Positions 49,779 through 59,819 are shown, counted from the stretch's first letter. The stretch is 64,000 nucleotides of DNA from Methanohalophilus profundi (GCF_004137855.1 NZ_QBKB01000002.1:1089277-1153276); one strand, 5' to 3'. Numbers and translations are program-made. Notes: generated by a model from the sequence alone, not told the origin.

Positions 49779-50571
49779 ATGACCAAGATGCTTGATGATT
49801 ATGCACTGCTCAGCCCCCTGCGTTATACCAATAACTGGCTAAAAATTGGGGTGGTTGGCTTTGGGATTCTTATGGGTATATCTTCACAAGCTCCGCTTGT
49901 GCCTTTTTCGATAGCCATCTGTATGTCGCTGGCAACGCTTATTTTTGGGAGAGTACCTCCGAAATTCTACCTGAAGCTCCTGATGGGGCCTGCAGTTTTC
50001 GTTGTGTTTAGTGTAATCATTATTGCTTTCTTTTTCGGTGGTGGACCTGAACTTTTTGGTTTCAATGTGCTGGACTATCGTCTGGGTGTGAATACCGGGG
50101 GGCTGTCAATGGCTTTTTTGGTATTTTCCAGGACCCTGGGGGGAATGTGCTGCCTGTTCTTTTTGGCACTGACAACCCCCATGGTGGAGCTTTTTTCGGT
50201 ACTTAAAAAAACGAGATTGCCTGATTCTTTCATTGAACTGTCAATGATGATGTACAGGTACATCTTTGTGTTTCTGGATGTTGCCTGGTGCATCAAGCAT
50301 GCCCAGACAGTAAGGCTGGGTTATCATGATCTGAGGACATCCCTGCATTCCATGGCCATGCTCTGTTCGACTCTTTTTTTGAGGTCCTGGGAGCAGGGAG
50401 AAAAAACGTTTGTGGCAATGAATGCCCGCTGTTATGACGGGAAAATGATGATCTTTGAGGAAAAAAAGACCGGTGAAATTTTCAGAAGTTGCATTGAGTC
50501 TGGGTTACATGGTTGCAATCGTGGGGGTATGGTACGTTTCTAATGGTATGCTGGAGGCTAGTTTATGGTAA
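49779..50571 (+). CDS. cbiQ: Energy-coupling transmembrane protein CbiQ, frameshifted at the end
   Basis: About 263 residues. ECF T component; the coupling motif is near [19 protein letters not shown], and the second Ala-Arg-Gly-like motif appears as AMNARCYDG. One extra T in the T-run near 50480-50483 shifts the end. Without it the C-terminus reads [21 protein letters not shown] and stops at TAA 50569-50571, overlapping the cbiO start. The overlap is normal for this operon and supports the repair. Confidence 0.88.
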
Positions 50572-51872
50572 TACTTGAAACACGCGGACTGAAATATTCC
50601 TATCCTGACGGGACCCATGCTGTCAAGGGTGTGGACATCAAATTGAGAAAGGGCAAAAGAATTGCTTTTGTAGGAAAAAACGGATCGGGTAAATCCACCT
50701 TATTTTTGTTGCTTAACGGTACTCTCAAGCCTTCTGAGGGCAGGATATTTTATGATGGCAAGGAATTGTCCTACGATCAGGCGTCCTTGAGGGAAATAAG
50801 AAAAAACATTGGTATTGTTTTCCAGAATTCCGATGATCAGGTATTTGCACCTACCGTCTACCAGGATGTGGCGTTTGGGCCGGTCAATCTTGGCTACAGC
50901 AAGGCAGAGATTGAAAAGAAGGTAAACGGGACCCTGGAATATTTCGGCCTGAGCGGACTTAAGGATAAACCTCCGCATCATTTGAGTGGCGGCCAGAAAA
51001 AGAGGGTTGCTATTGCAGGAATCGTGGCTATGGATCCCCAGGCTATCATACTGGATGAGCCCCTGGCAAGCCTGGACCCGGTAGGGGCCGATGAACTTCT
51101 GGATGTACTGCACGAACTCAATCATATGGGTACCAGTCTGATCATTTCCACCCATGATGTTGATCTGGCCTACAGCTGGGCGGATTATGTTTTCTTCATG
51201 GTGGACGGGGAGGTTATCGGGGAAGGTACTCCGGATGAAGTATTTCAGGATGATGAACTGCTGCGACAGGCCCACCTGAAACGGCCGGTGACCTTTGATA
51301 TATATAAGGAGATTGAAAGGCGCGGGCTTGCCCATGGCAACAGGCAGCCCAGGACCGTGCCGGAAATCGTGGATACTCTCAAACCACCGGAATTGATGTG
51401 GGTGGAAGTGCCTCCGGAAACCCGGGAAGGCGACATATTGAATCTGGGTGTACTGCATGGTGAATATGCGCTGCACTGTCCTTATGAAGCGGTCAATGCC
51501 CGTGTTTTGCATATCCATGATGGTGGCTGGGCGATTGTGGAACTTACAAGGCATGGTATAAAAGCCGGGGGAATTCTGATCTATGATATGGATAGGTTCG
51601 ATCCGGCTGGTTTTGACGGATTCCTGGAAAAAGAGAATATTGATATTGTGGGTGCCATGGGTAAAAAGAGCAAACTTATGGCTGAGAAAAACTCGTTATG
51701 TGTCGATATATCAACCGGGGTTATCGATCGCACCATCCTGATGGCATTATGCGGCAAAAGGTGTATGATATTGACAAGCGGGGGTATGATCCCTCATTCG
51801 ATGAAAAGGATCAATGAATATATTGACAGAAGTGGCATAGCCCTGAATGTCAGGGTCCTGAATGGGAATTGA
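50565..51872 (+). CDS. cbiO: Cobalt transporter ATPase CbiO with long C-terminal extension
   Basis: 435 residues, against about 270-280 for a usual CbiO. The ABC domain is complete: Walker [10 protein letters not shown], signature [10 protein letters not shown], Walker [14 protein letters not shown], switch His in STHDVDL. From about residue 275 an extra domain follows, with [27 protein letters not shown] and [20 protein letters not shown] do not recognise it. It might sense metal or a corrinoid. Last gene of the cbiMNQO run. Confidence 0.88.
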   Translation: MVILETRGLKYSYPDGTHAVKGVDIKLRKGKRIAFVGKNGSGKSTLFLLLNGTLKPSEGRIFYDGKELSYDQASLREIRKNIGIVFQNSDDQVFAPTVYQDVAFGPVNLGYSKAEIEKKVNGTLEYFGLSGLKDKPPHHLSGGQKKRVAIAGIVAMDPQAIILDEPLASLDPVGADELLDVLHELNHMGTSLIISTHDVDLAYSWADYVFFMVDGEVIGEGTPDEVFQDDELLRQAHLKRPVTFDIYKEIERRGLAHGNRQPRTVPEIVDTLKPPELMWVEVPPETREGDILNLGVLHGEYALHCPYEAVNARVLHIHDGGWAIVELTRHGIKAGGILIYDMDRFDPAGFDGFLEKENIDIVGAMGKKSKLMAEKNSLCVDISTGVIDRTILMALCGKRCMILTSGGMIPHSMKRINEYIDRSGIALNVRVLNGN

Positions 51873-51922
51873 TTTTCTAAAGCAATATCTTTTGTAGGAA
51901 GAAAGAAGATATTGCATACGGG

Positions 51923-52426
51923 ATGTATATGACCGCAGAAGGGGAGTTCAGTAGCAGACAGGCTTTCTCAGAAGAGGAGGGGTTAGACCTTGAAGAGAAA
52001 TGCAATGAGGTTCTTGTCAGGGATATAATGATAACTGATCCGATCACCATAAAAGGTGAGGATCCTATAGAGAAAATCTTCGATCTGTTCAATAAAGAAC
52101 ATTTCCACACCTATCCGGTTGTAGACGAAAACGGTGATCTACTGGGGATAATCGATCAGAATATAATTCTCCAATTATTGTTTACAAGACATGTATCACG
52201 GCTTGACCATACTCATCTTATGGCTGTCAGGTCCCTCAGTCAATCAGCCCGCGGGATCATGAAACCCCATCCCATAACCATAACTTCCGACACGACCCTG
52301 TGTGAAATAGCAGAAACAATGGTAAAACACAAGGTAGAGCACTTTTGTGTGGTTGATGAGAAAAAACTGGTGGGAATTGTATGTAAATCGGATGTCATTC
52401 AGGCGATTTACAGTTTAAGGAGTTGA
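51923..52426 (+). CDS. CBS-pair protein
   Basis: 167 residues, two CBS domains (residues about 32-92 and 105-165; DRDI-type turn replaced by IIDQNII in the first and CKSDVI in the second). An acidic N-terminal tail of 25 residues precedes them. ATG 51929 is an alternative start. Its stop touches the start of the cation/proton antiporter gene, so it is likely a co-expressed regulatory subunit. Confidence 0.8.
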   Translation: MYMTAEGEFSSRQAFSEEEGLDLEEKCNEVLVRDIMITDPITIKGEDPIEKIFDLFNKEHFHTYPVVDENGDLLGIIDQNIILQLLFTRHVSRLDHTHLMAVRSLSQSARGIMKPHPITITSDTTLCEIAETMVKHKVEHFCVVDEKKLVGIVCKSDVIQAIYSLRS

Positions 52427-53605
52427 ATGATGGAGTTTCTGTTCCAGATCCTTGTAATTTTACTGGCGGCCAGGTTGCTGTCCGAGGTTTCCGAAAGAGT
52501 GGGTATGCCCGGTATTCTTGGAGAAATCCTTGCCGGTTTGCTGCTTGGCCTGTTGATTGTGGAAGAAACCGAAACAATTGCTTCTGTTGCGGAACTGGGG
52601 GCTATTTTCCTTCTGTTTACCGCAGGGTATAAGGAAGTACATATTGAAGACCTGAAAGCTTCATCAAAAAAGGCAATTGTGGCAACTTTTTTCCAGATAG
52701 CTGCTGCCTTTATTGCAGGTTTTGCACTGGGCAGGTTTTTCGGATTTGATTTTGTGGAAAGCCTCTTTCTGGCCGTGGCTTTCAGTCCTACCAGTATAGG
52801 AGTTGTGGTAAAAACATTGCTTGATATGGGTTACCTGTCCAGTAAACCCGGCTCCATGATGCTAACCTCGGCAATCTTCGATGATATCATCGGTATTTTC
52901 CTGTTATCCATAGTAGTTACTGTAGGGAAGTACAATGCATTCCCTACTGCCACTCAGTTTATGCTCCTGCTGGGAAAACTGGTGTTTTTCGTTGGGATCA
53001 TGGTGATACTGGGTTACCGGGTTTTCCCTTATATTTTCAATTATGTGCAGAAGATGCACTCAAAGGAATCCATATTCGCTGCGGTGGTCCTGATTGCCCT
53101 GTTTTCGGCATATTTTGCAGAGATAATGGAGCTTGATGCGGTCATTGGGGCCTTTATCGGGGGTGTGATGCTTTCCAATGTAGCGGTTGCAAAAATAAAT
53201 GATATACAGAGCAAGGTATCGGGTCTGGCTTATGGTATACTTGTGCCTATCTTTTTTGCTCATATAGGTATGGCTGTGGAACTGGAAGCCCTGAATACCC
53301 TGGGTTCTTTCACCATTCTGGTTGTGGTCCTGGCCCTGCTGGGTAAACTTATAGGGGGATTTGTGGGTGCCAGAGCTATTGGTTTTGATTCCTATGAAAG
53401 TTTCATATTTGGCTCAGGGGTCATGCCCAGGGCGGGAGTGGAACTTGTGGTGATCTCCATTGGCAGGGAAATGGGAATTATAGGAGAAGAAATCTTTTCG
53501 GCCGTGGTCCTGATGGTGGTAGTTTCTATTATTATCTCACCTATTATACTCAAGTTCGCAATACAAAAGGACAAGCAGAAGAACACCTCTGTGCCTGCGA
53601 GTTGA
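52427..53605 (+). CDS. Monovalent cation/proton antiporter (CPA2/Kef type)
   Basis: 392 residues with about twelve membrane segments. The conserved acidic pair region of CPA proteins appears near AFSPTSIGVVVKTL and FIGGVMLSN (half-helix). The C-terminal RCK domain of Kef channels is absent, and the upstream CBS-pair protein may supply nucleotide control in its place. RBS AAGGAG. Confidence 0.82.
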   Translation: MMEFLFQILVILLAARLLSEVSERVGMPGILGEILAGLLLGLLIVEETETIASVAELGAIFLLFTAGYKEVHIEDLKASSKKAIVATFFQIAAAFIAGFALGRFFGFDFVESLFLAVAFSPTSIGVVVKTLLDMGYLSSKPGSMMLTSAIFDDIIGIFLLSIVVTVGKYNAFPTATQFMLLLGKLVFFVGIMVILGYRVFPYIFNYVQKMHSKESIFAAVVLIALFSAYFAEIMELDAVIGAFIGGVMLSNVAVAKINDIQSKVSGLAYGILVPIFFAHIGMAVELEALNTLGSFTILVVVLALLGKLIGGFVGARAIGFDSYESFIFGSGVMPRAGVELVVISIGREMGIIGEEIFSAVVLMVVVSIIISPIILKFAIQKDKQKNTSVPAS

Positions 53606-53708
53606 GACCTGAATTGTATCTTACTGCAATAAAGATTTAATAGGTATGTGTCAAAGTTAAGGGGGAGCTGGGCAGGTTATGAAATTATCAGAGCAGGGTT
53701 GTATGTAA

Positions 53709-56339
53709 TTGCCCGAGAATATCGCAGATTCTGAAGGGCTTGGAAGAGCTGAAGTTTCTGCCAGACTCCAAAGGCAAGGGTATAATGAGCTGGAAGAGAC
53801 GGAAAAAACCACCCCGCTTAAGATATTCATTGGCCAGCTGGGTAATGTTATTGTATGGGTGCTGGCTGCAGCGGCCCTGATTTCCCTGTATATAGATGAA
53901 GTGGTAAATTTCTGGGTGATTTTAGGGCTTATTATTTTTGTAATCTTACTGGGTTTTGTGCAGGAATACCGGGCTGAAAAGGCCATGGAATCCCTCAAGG
54001 GGATTGTGAGGCCAAAGACCACTGTTTTACGTGAAGGTACCCTGCGCCAGGTTGCGACACGGGAAGTTGTTACAGGGGATATTCTGGTACTGGAAGCCGG
54101 TGACAGTATACCTGCAGATGCCTGTGTCTTTGAATTGCAGGAACTTAAGGTGGATGAATCCGCATTGACCGGGGAAAGTTTGCCTGTGGAGAAAAACCTG
54201 AACGAGCCTCTTTATGCAGCAACCCAGGTTGTCAGGGGTAAATGCAGGGCTGTGGTGATGGCCACGGGTATGGATACGGAACTGGGGTCGATCGCTTCCC
54301 TGATCCAGCCTGAAAAGGAAGTAACTCCCCTGCAAAGGGAGATCTCGGCATTTTCCAAAAAACTGGCATTCGTTGCCTTGCTGGCATCGGGGATGGCCCT
54401 GGGGCTGGGTATTTTTGCCGGTGCTCCTGTGGAGGAGATGCTGATCATTGCCCTGGCACTGGCAGTGGCCGCGGTGCCTGAAGGCCTTCCTCTGACCCTG
54501 ACAATCACTCTGGCCTACGGGATGCGCCGCATGGCTGCCAAAAACGCCATCATTCGCAAGATGCTTGCGGTAGAAACCCTGGGCTCGACCTCGGTGATAT
54601 GTACGGATAAGACCGGGACCCTGACGCGTAATGAGATGACGGTTGAAAAGATTTGGACCATGGAAGGCTTGTTCGAGGTTACAGGTTCGGGTTATGGAGC
54701 TGAGGGGGAATTTGTGCTTGACGGGAATAATTTCAATCCCAAAGATTCCACACTGGAATTGCTGTTGAAGGGGGTAACCCTTTGCAACAATGCATCCCTG
54801 AATCAAAACGGCAATTCAGAGGATGTGGTGGGTGATCCCACAGAACTGGCCCTGCTGGCGGCTGCTTCAAAGGCGGGTATCCGCAGGGAGAAGTTTGCCG
54901 ATGATCATGAAAGGTTGCATGAGATCCTTTTCACTTCTGATAGAAAAATGATGACTACAGTTCACCGGGAAAATCAGGGATCGATCTCCTTTAGCAAAGG
55001 GGCTGTGGAGGTTGTGCTTGAGCGTTGTGATCACATTCTTAAAGATAATGAGCGGGTGCAACTTGACCGGACCACCAGGAAGACCATTCTGGAGGAAAAC
55101 AGCAGGCTTGCCTCCGGAGCCTACAGGGTGATTGCAATTGCCCGCAAGGATGTGGGGGATAAGTGGGATGAAACTGATCTGGAAGAGGGGATGACCTTCC
55201 TGGGCCTGATGGCAATGACCGATCCGGTAAGGGAAGGTGTTACCGAGGCTATCGGTTTGTGTCACCAGGCAGGTATCAAAGTGGTGATGATTACCGGGGA
55301 TAATGTAAAAACCGCACTGGCTATCTCTGACAAACTGGGAATCCCTGTAGAGCAGCCTGATAGTATTTCAGATCCCGATGGTATACTGGCTGACGGGGCG
55401 ATCACGGGGGACGAACTGGCGGGCTTGAGTGATGAAGCCTTTGCAAAGATCGCGGAGCATATCCATGTGTATGCCAGGGTTATGCCAGAGCAGAAATTGA
55501 GGATCGTTAAAGCCCTGCAGGCAGAGGGACATGTTGTTGCCATGACCGGGGACGGGGTGAATGATGCCCCTGCGCTTAAAAGGGCTGATATTGGTGTGTC
55601 GATGGGACTTAAGGGCACAGATGTGGCCCGCCAATCCAGTGATATGGTATTGCAGGATGATAATTTTGCTACAATTGTGGAGGCTGTCAAAAGGGGTCGG
55701 ACCATTTATGATAATATTGAGAAATTTACAAGTTACCTGGTCTCACGCAATTTCAATGAGATTATACTGATCATGCTGGGGATTTCCCTGCTGGGTTATG
55801 AACTGGTTCCCCTGCTTGCCCTGCAGATCCTTTTTATCAATATGTTCGGCGAGATCATGCCTTCAATTGCACTGGGGCTTGATCCGGCAAGGGAGGAGGT
55901 AATGCATCGCAGACCCCGGCCTGTGGGTGAAGGAATTCTGGCCGGCAGGAAACTTGTACTTGTGGGTTCTGTGGCCGGTGTGATGGGACTTGCCTGTTTT
56001 GCTTCCTTTTTGCTTGCAGACCCGACTGCCGACCTGGAACAGGCACGCACAATCGCGTTTGCTACGGTGGTGAGTATGATATTGTTTGTGCCGTTTGCTT
56101 TCCGCTCCCTTGAGATATCTGTGCTGAAAACCGGTTTCAGGAATAAATTGATCATTGCAGGCGTTTTGAGCACACTGCTCCTGACACTGGTGGTTATGTA
56201 TGTGCCTTTCCTGGCTGCTGTATTTGACCTGCAGCCCCTGAATTTGCAGGACTGGTTGTTGCCCATTGGCTTTGCGGCAGTTACACTGGGATTTGTGGAA
56301 GTTTTGAAGGGGTTACTGTTCAGGAAGAATTACGGATGA
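53709..56339 (+). CDS. P-type cation ATPase (P2, Ca2+-type)
   Basis: 876 residues. Cation-ATPase N domain, actuator LTGESLPVEKN, hydrophobic motif PEGLPLTLTITLAYGMRRM, phosphorylation site CTDKTGTLTRNEM, hinge MTGDGVNDAPAL and ten membrane segments. Closest in layout to the SERCA/PMR1 group; Ca2+ is the likely cargo, but Na+ or K+ cannot be excluded. It starts at TTG 53709 directly after an in-frame TAA. The N-terminus is short, so a missing base upstream (ATG 53680 region) is possible. Confidence 0.88.
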   Translation: MPENIADSEGLGRAEVSARLQRQGYNELEETEKTTPLKIFIGQLGNVIVWVLAAAALISLYIDEVVNFWVILGLIIFVILLGFVQEYRAEKAMESLKGIVRPKTTVLREGTLRQVATREVVTGDILVLEAGDSIPADACVFELQELKVDESALTGESLPVEKNLNEPLYAATQVVRGKCRAVVMATGMDTELGSIASLIQPEKEVTPLQREISAFSKKLAFVALLASGMALGLGIFAGAPVEEMLIIALALAVAAVPEGLPLTLTITLAYGMRRMAAKNAIIRKMLAVETLGSTSVICTDKTGTLTRNEMTVEKIWTMEGLFEVTGSGYGAEGEFVLDGNNFNPKDSTLELLLKGVTLCNNASLNQNGNSEDVVGDPTELALLAAASKAGIRREKFADDHERLHEILFTSDRKMMTTVHRENQGSISFSKGAVEVVLERCDHILKDNERVQLDRTTRKTILEENSRLASGAYRVIAIARKDVGDKWDETDLEEGMTFLGLMAMTDPVREGVTEAIGLCHQAGIKVVMITGDNVKTALAISDKLGIPVEQPDSISDPDGILADGAITGDELAGLSDEAFAKIAEHIHVYARVMPEQKLRIVKALQAEGHVVAMTGDGVNDAPALKRADIGVSMGLKGTDVARQSSDMVLQDDNFATIVEAVKRGRTIYDNIEKFTSYLVSRNFNEIILIMLGISLLGYELVPLLALQILFINMFGEIMPSIALGLDPAREEVMHRRPRPVGEGILAGRKLVLVGSVAGVMGLACFASFLLADPTADLEQARTIAFATVVSMILFVPFAFRSLEISVLKTGFRNKLIIAGVLSTLLLTLVVMYVPFLAAVFDLQPLNLQDWLLPIGFAAVTLGFVEVLKGLLFRKNYG

Positions 56340-56399
56340 ACAGGTCTGGATATGTTGATAAAATATAAAGTAAATATATTTATAGAGTAGGCAAACAAT

Positions 56400-56546
56400 C
56401 CTGGATTACAGATGTTTCCCGTGTGAAGGCAAAAGGAACAGGTGGAGATATCCAACCCTTAAGCGCCCCATGACCGTCTGGAGGCAACCCTGTAGTTACA
56501 GGTGTATTTAATGTGGAAATGTATCCCGACCTTTAAGGGCCGGGGC
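56400..56546. other. Convergent intergenic region with several hairpins
   Basis: Between the Ca-type ATPase and a minus-strand KaiC gene. CCTGT-AGTT-ACAGG, TGGA-GATA-TCCA and a GC-rich CCCGACC...GGGCCGGGG fold can form. CCCTTAAG near 56456 could pair with CTTTAAGGG near 56531. It may simply hold terminators for both genes, or a small RNA. No known RNA class recognised. Confidence 0.35.
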
Positions 56547-57320
56547 TTAGAAGTGAGTATAGACTTCTTCGTGGGGGTGGATTACGAAGCCTTCTTTTGT
56601 GACCTCATAGGGGTGGACCTTTTTACTGTGGTCTGAGCCGCGCATCTTGTATATCTCGACACTGCGGGTGCGGACGTTGTCATGCATGTCGTAGTAGAGG
56701 GAGAATGTACCATCGGTGACGAAGTTTTCCACACCGAACCGGGAGGGTTGGTTCTCGTCGATTACCTCACAGGTCATCAGGGATGTCAGGCCGATTATTT
56801 CAAGAGTTGTGCTTAGTTTGAGCAATTCCACGCGTATCCGGGAGGCTTCATGCAGATAGAAGCTGATGGATGTCGTTGAATCGACCAGGGCCCGTTTGGC
56901 ATCGATCTCTTCCTGTGTGGCGATGATCTGGTCCATCATTGAGCGAATGTCGAAGGGGCGCACATCCACGTATTTTTCCTGGGAGGGGATTCCGATCTTT
57001 GTCGAACAGGCATCGATTATTATGAGTTTGTTCTCTTCTTCCAGGGCCTGCAGGTCCCAGCCAAAACGCATCATATTCTCGCGGATCTGTTCGGGGCGCT
57101 CCTCTGTGGCCACGATGATCCCGTTTTCCCCGTACTGGGTAATCCCGTTGTAGATGTACTGGGTTGAGAATATGGTTTTCCCGGCACCTGAGGTACCGGA
57201 TACCAGATAACTCCTGTCACGTACAAGTCCTCCCCCGCACAATTCGTCAAAGCCGGGAATGCCGGTCTTGACCCTGTTTCCTTCGTCTTCAGTGGAAATA
57301 TTCTCTGCGCCATCAAACAT
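56547..57320 (-). CDS. KaiC-like ATPase
   Basis: 257 residues, single KaiC domain. Walker A GTSGAGKTIFS, a Glu pair after it in ATEERPEQI, Walker B-like RALVDSTTSISF. Starts MFDGAEN, then TGIPGFDELCGGG, the usual KaiC opening. It differs clearly from the other KaiC-like gene at 10804. Role probably in signal response; the partner is unknown. Confidence 0.83.
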   Translation of the reverse strand: MFDGAENISTEDEGNRVKTGIPGFDELCGGGLVRDRSYLVSGTSGAGKTIFSTQYIYNGITQYGENGIIVATEERPEQIRENMMRFGWDLQALEEENKLIIIDACSTKIGIPSQEKYVDVRPFDIRSMMDQIIATQEEIDAKRALVDSTTSISFYLHEASRIRVELLKLSTTLEIIGLTSLMTCEVIDENQPSRFGVENFVTDGTFSLYYDMHDNVRTRSVEIYKMRGSDHSKKVHPYEVTKEGFVIHPHEEVYTHF

Positions 57321-57936
57321 TCATAATCGCCTTCCTCATGTAGGTCGGGTAGTACCCCTAATGAATTTATGTATAGTGATTTATTCATCCTATTGGATTT
57401 TGGGGCATTGTGAAATTAATGCTCCGTATATCAAATGTATTAATGTGGTTTTATTTATATATAGGTGCCGTATAGTTAGAAACTGTCTTTAGAAACCGCA
57501 GTATACTGCAAATCGCATACACATTTTGTCGAATAAATCAACCATTTTGGCGAGCCCTTTCAGGGCAATCTCCACTTAAAATGTAATCCACAAAGTTTGA
57601 AGTCGACAATATGCCAAGTACCGGTTGTATTTTCAACGGTCCCTTTATTAATTCGAACGAAAAATGTTCGGCATATGCCGTGAAATACATCGATATTTAC
57701 CAGTAAAAAAAGGCGTTTTTGACCCTCGAGACCACAAAAGATTTAATAAGCAATTTTCTTATTAGAGGGTTGCAAACCAATATGACGGGATCAAGAGGGT
57801 GATGAGTTTCCTTTCGTCAATGAGCGTAATGTTCACCGATGAAAGGTTGATTTAACGTACATGTGTACGTTTTATTGTTTATCAATCACTCTTTACCTTG
57901 ACCATATATCTACAAATTAACTAACGGAGGAAAATT
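57321..57936 (+). promoter_or_regulatory. Long upstream region and leader of the S-layer gene
   Basis: 616 bases without a gene. GCCCT-TTC-AGGGC hairpin at 57554-57566. A TATA-like TTTAATA at 57742-57748 would start transcription near 57772, giving a leader of about 165 bases. In the leader CCTTTCGTC (57810-57818) pairs with GATGAAAGG (57838-57846). A perfect palindrome AACGTACATGTGTACGTT (57854-57871) is followed by a T-rich run, like an attenuator. RBS GGAGGA precedes the ATG. Confidence 0.5.
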
Positions 57937-59112
57937 ATGAAAAGACTAATAGCAACTTTAATGGCTGCCCTTATGGTCTTGACAGTATTTGCTGGCGTAG
58001 CAAGCGCTGCAGATGATACTGTTGAGATTCGTGGTGCAGTTGCAACCGATAATTTCACATGGGATGCCCAGAACTTTGCCGGTTTCTGGTATGACATTGA
58101 TGAAGATGACTCTTCTGAAACACTGATTATTAACCAGTCCACTGGAGTTATCGCTGAAGAAGAAGACCTTGTTTACGAAGCAGCAGCAGTTACTGGCCAG
58201 GAACCAGAATTTGCATTCACAGCAAATGCATCCACCTCTGCTCTCTATGACTATTCCAAGGTAGGTCTCTTTGCAGAGGAATACTTCGCAGTCGATGGTG
58301 AAGTTGACACTCTCTCCAAGATTCTCATGGATGATGACACCAGTTACACCATGAGAACAGGTGAGTCCCTTGAACTTGCTAACGGCTACGCAATCACACC
58401 ACAGCAGATCGATGTTGATGGTAACAAGGTCTGGCTTGAACTCACCAAAGACGGTGAGTTTGTAGATGATAAGATCGTAAACACTGCCGGTGATGCAACC
58501 ACCGCTAACAAGACCTGGTTCTATGAACAGGATGTTGGTGACTATGAAGACATTGCAACCATCATGGTCCACATCGATGAAGTATTCCAGGGACAGGTTG
58601 ACAGTCTCTGTGTAATCGAAGGTGTCTTCCAGGTTTCCGAAGATCCATTGGTACTCGAAGTCGATGATGAATTCGGTGAACTTATTGTAACATCCGTCGA
58701 TGGTCCAATCGTAATGAAGAACACAGAAGAACTCGATATCCCAGATGATGAAGTCCTTGACATCACCGATGAACTCAAGGTTCTCGGAAACGATGGTGGA
58801 ACCCTCTGGTATCTGTTCACTGAAAAGACCACCCTCTGGTATCTGTTCACTGAAAAGACCATCGAAGCCGAAGAGGAACCTGTCGAAGAGGAACCTGTCG
58901 AAGAGGAACCTGTTGAGGAGAACGTAACCGAAGAGGAACCTGTCGAAGAGGAACCTGCTGAGAACGTAACCGAAGAGGAACCTGCTGAGAACGTAACCGA
59001 AGAGGAACCTGCTGAAGAAGATGAAGAAGAACCTGCAGGAATCCCTGGATTTGAAGCAGTCTTCGCAATCGCTGGACTTCTGGCAGTTGCCTACCTCGTA
59101 AGGAGAAACTAA
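57937..59112 (+). CDS. S-layer protein with PGF-CTERM anchor
   Basis: 391 residues, very acidic. Signal peptide MKRLIATLMAALMVLTVFAG with cleavage after ASA. One S-layer-family (DUF1608-type) domain spans residues about 25-305 (NFTWDAQNFAGFWYDIDED to LWYLFTEKT). Next come a Glu/Pro/Val repeat tether (residues about 310-365) and PGFEAVFAIAGLLAVAYLV plus RRN. This tail is the PGF-CTERM signal processed by an archaeosortase. Major Methanosarcina S-layer proteins carry two such domains; this one has a single domain. Strong RBS and a long leader suggest high expression. Confidence 0.88.
   Translation: MKRLIATLMAALMVLTVFAGVASAADDTVEIRGAVATDNFTWDAQNFAGFWYDIDEDDSSETLIINQSTGVIAEEEDLVYEAAAVTGQEPEFAFTANASTSALYDYSKVGLFAEEYFAVDGEVDTLSKILMDDDTSYTMRTGESLELANGYAITPQQIDVDGNKVWLELTKDGEFVDDKIVNTAGDATTANKTWFYEQDVGDYEDIATIMVHIDEVFQGQVDSLCVIEGVFQVSEDPLVLEVDDEFGELIVTSVDGPIVMKNTEELDIPDDEVLDITDELKVLGNDGGTLWYLFTEKTTLWYLFTEKTIEAEEEPVEEEPVEEEPVEENVTEEEPVEEEPAENVTEEEPAENVTEEEPAEEDEEEPAGIPGFEAVFAIAGLLAVAYLVRRN
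58801..58860 (+). repeat. Perfect 30-bp tandem duplication in the S-layer gene
   Basis: Bases 58801-58830 and 58831-58860 are identical and encode TLWYLFTEKT twice. The repeat keeps the frame and lies at the end of the S-layer domain. The following EEPVEEEPVEEEPVEENVTE region (58870-59030) is also internally repetitive. Confidence 0.85.
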
Positions 59113-59127
59113 GCAGACTTGAATGAT

Positions 59128-59168
59128 AGAAGGGACTAATCCCTTCTACTTCTCTTTTCTTTTTTTGG
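59128..59168 (+). terminator. Terminator of the S-layer gene
   Basis: AGAAGGGA-CTAA-TCCCTTCT, a perfect 8-bp stem 16 bases after the stop, followed by a T-rich run ending in seven T. Confidence 0.75.
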
Positions 59169-59264
59169 TTTGTGTTTTATTCTTTTTTGATCTGCTCGTT
59201 GCGGATTACTTTTAAATATATTAATCTCGATTACAATCCATCCGCTTTGGAAAAGGGATCTTTT

Positions 59265-59819
59265 ATGAAAATGAGAATAGTAGCATTGCTTTTGGCCATT
59301 ACAATGATAATGCTTGCAGTGTCGGGATGTACCGATACAGGCGGTACAGGTGAAGAAATCGATAATCCTGAAATCGGGTCTGTTTCAGATGCAGTGTCAC
59401 TTGACGAAGTGCCAGCAGGTTTTGAGATGATAGGTGAGCGCCAGCTGGACTCTGGAAGTGTGCTGGACGATGTGGGCAGTGAAGATACAGTAGTTGAAGC
59501 CACGCAGGGAATCTATAAAAACGGGGATAGTGTGGAGGTCCATGTCAGTGCCATTGAATGCACTGACACGGAGGCTGCCCAAACCCTGGTCAACGACTAC
59601 AAAAACGAATTCAATCCAATGGCACAGGGAGAGAGGTTCACCGAGCACTCCCTCAATGACCACTTCGCCACACGCATCATCTGGCATGTGACCGATGGCG
59701 GAGAGGATGTGCCGCGCTATGCCTATGTCTGGAACAATGACAGCATGGTAATCCAGGTCAGGGGTACTACTTCTGATCCAAACCTGCTGCTTACATTTGC
59801 GCAGGCCACAGGTTACTGA
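59265..59819 (+). CDS. Secreted lipoprotein of unknown function
   Basis: 184 residues from ATG 59265 (a TTG at 59172 is too far upstream). Lipobox LAVSGC at residues 17-22, then a short acidic Gly/Thr linker. The globular domain of about 140 residues is acidic and has no motif I know; it has a rhythm of beta strands (VEVHVSAIECTDTEAAQ, RYAYVWNNDSMVIQVRG). Follows the S-layer gene and may be another envelope protein. Confidence 0.7.
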   Translation: MKMRIVALLLAITMIMLAVSGCTDTGGTGEEIDNPEIGSVSDAVSLDEVPAGFEMIGERQLDSGSVLDDVGSEDTVVEATQGIYKNGDSVEVHVSAIECTDTEAAQTLVNDYKNEFNPMAQGERFTEHSLNDHFATRIIWHVTDGGEDVPRYAYVWNNDSMVIQVRGTTSDPNLLLTFAQATGY

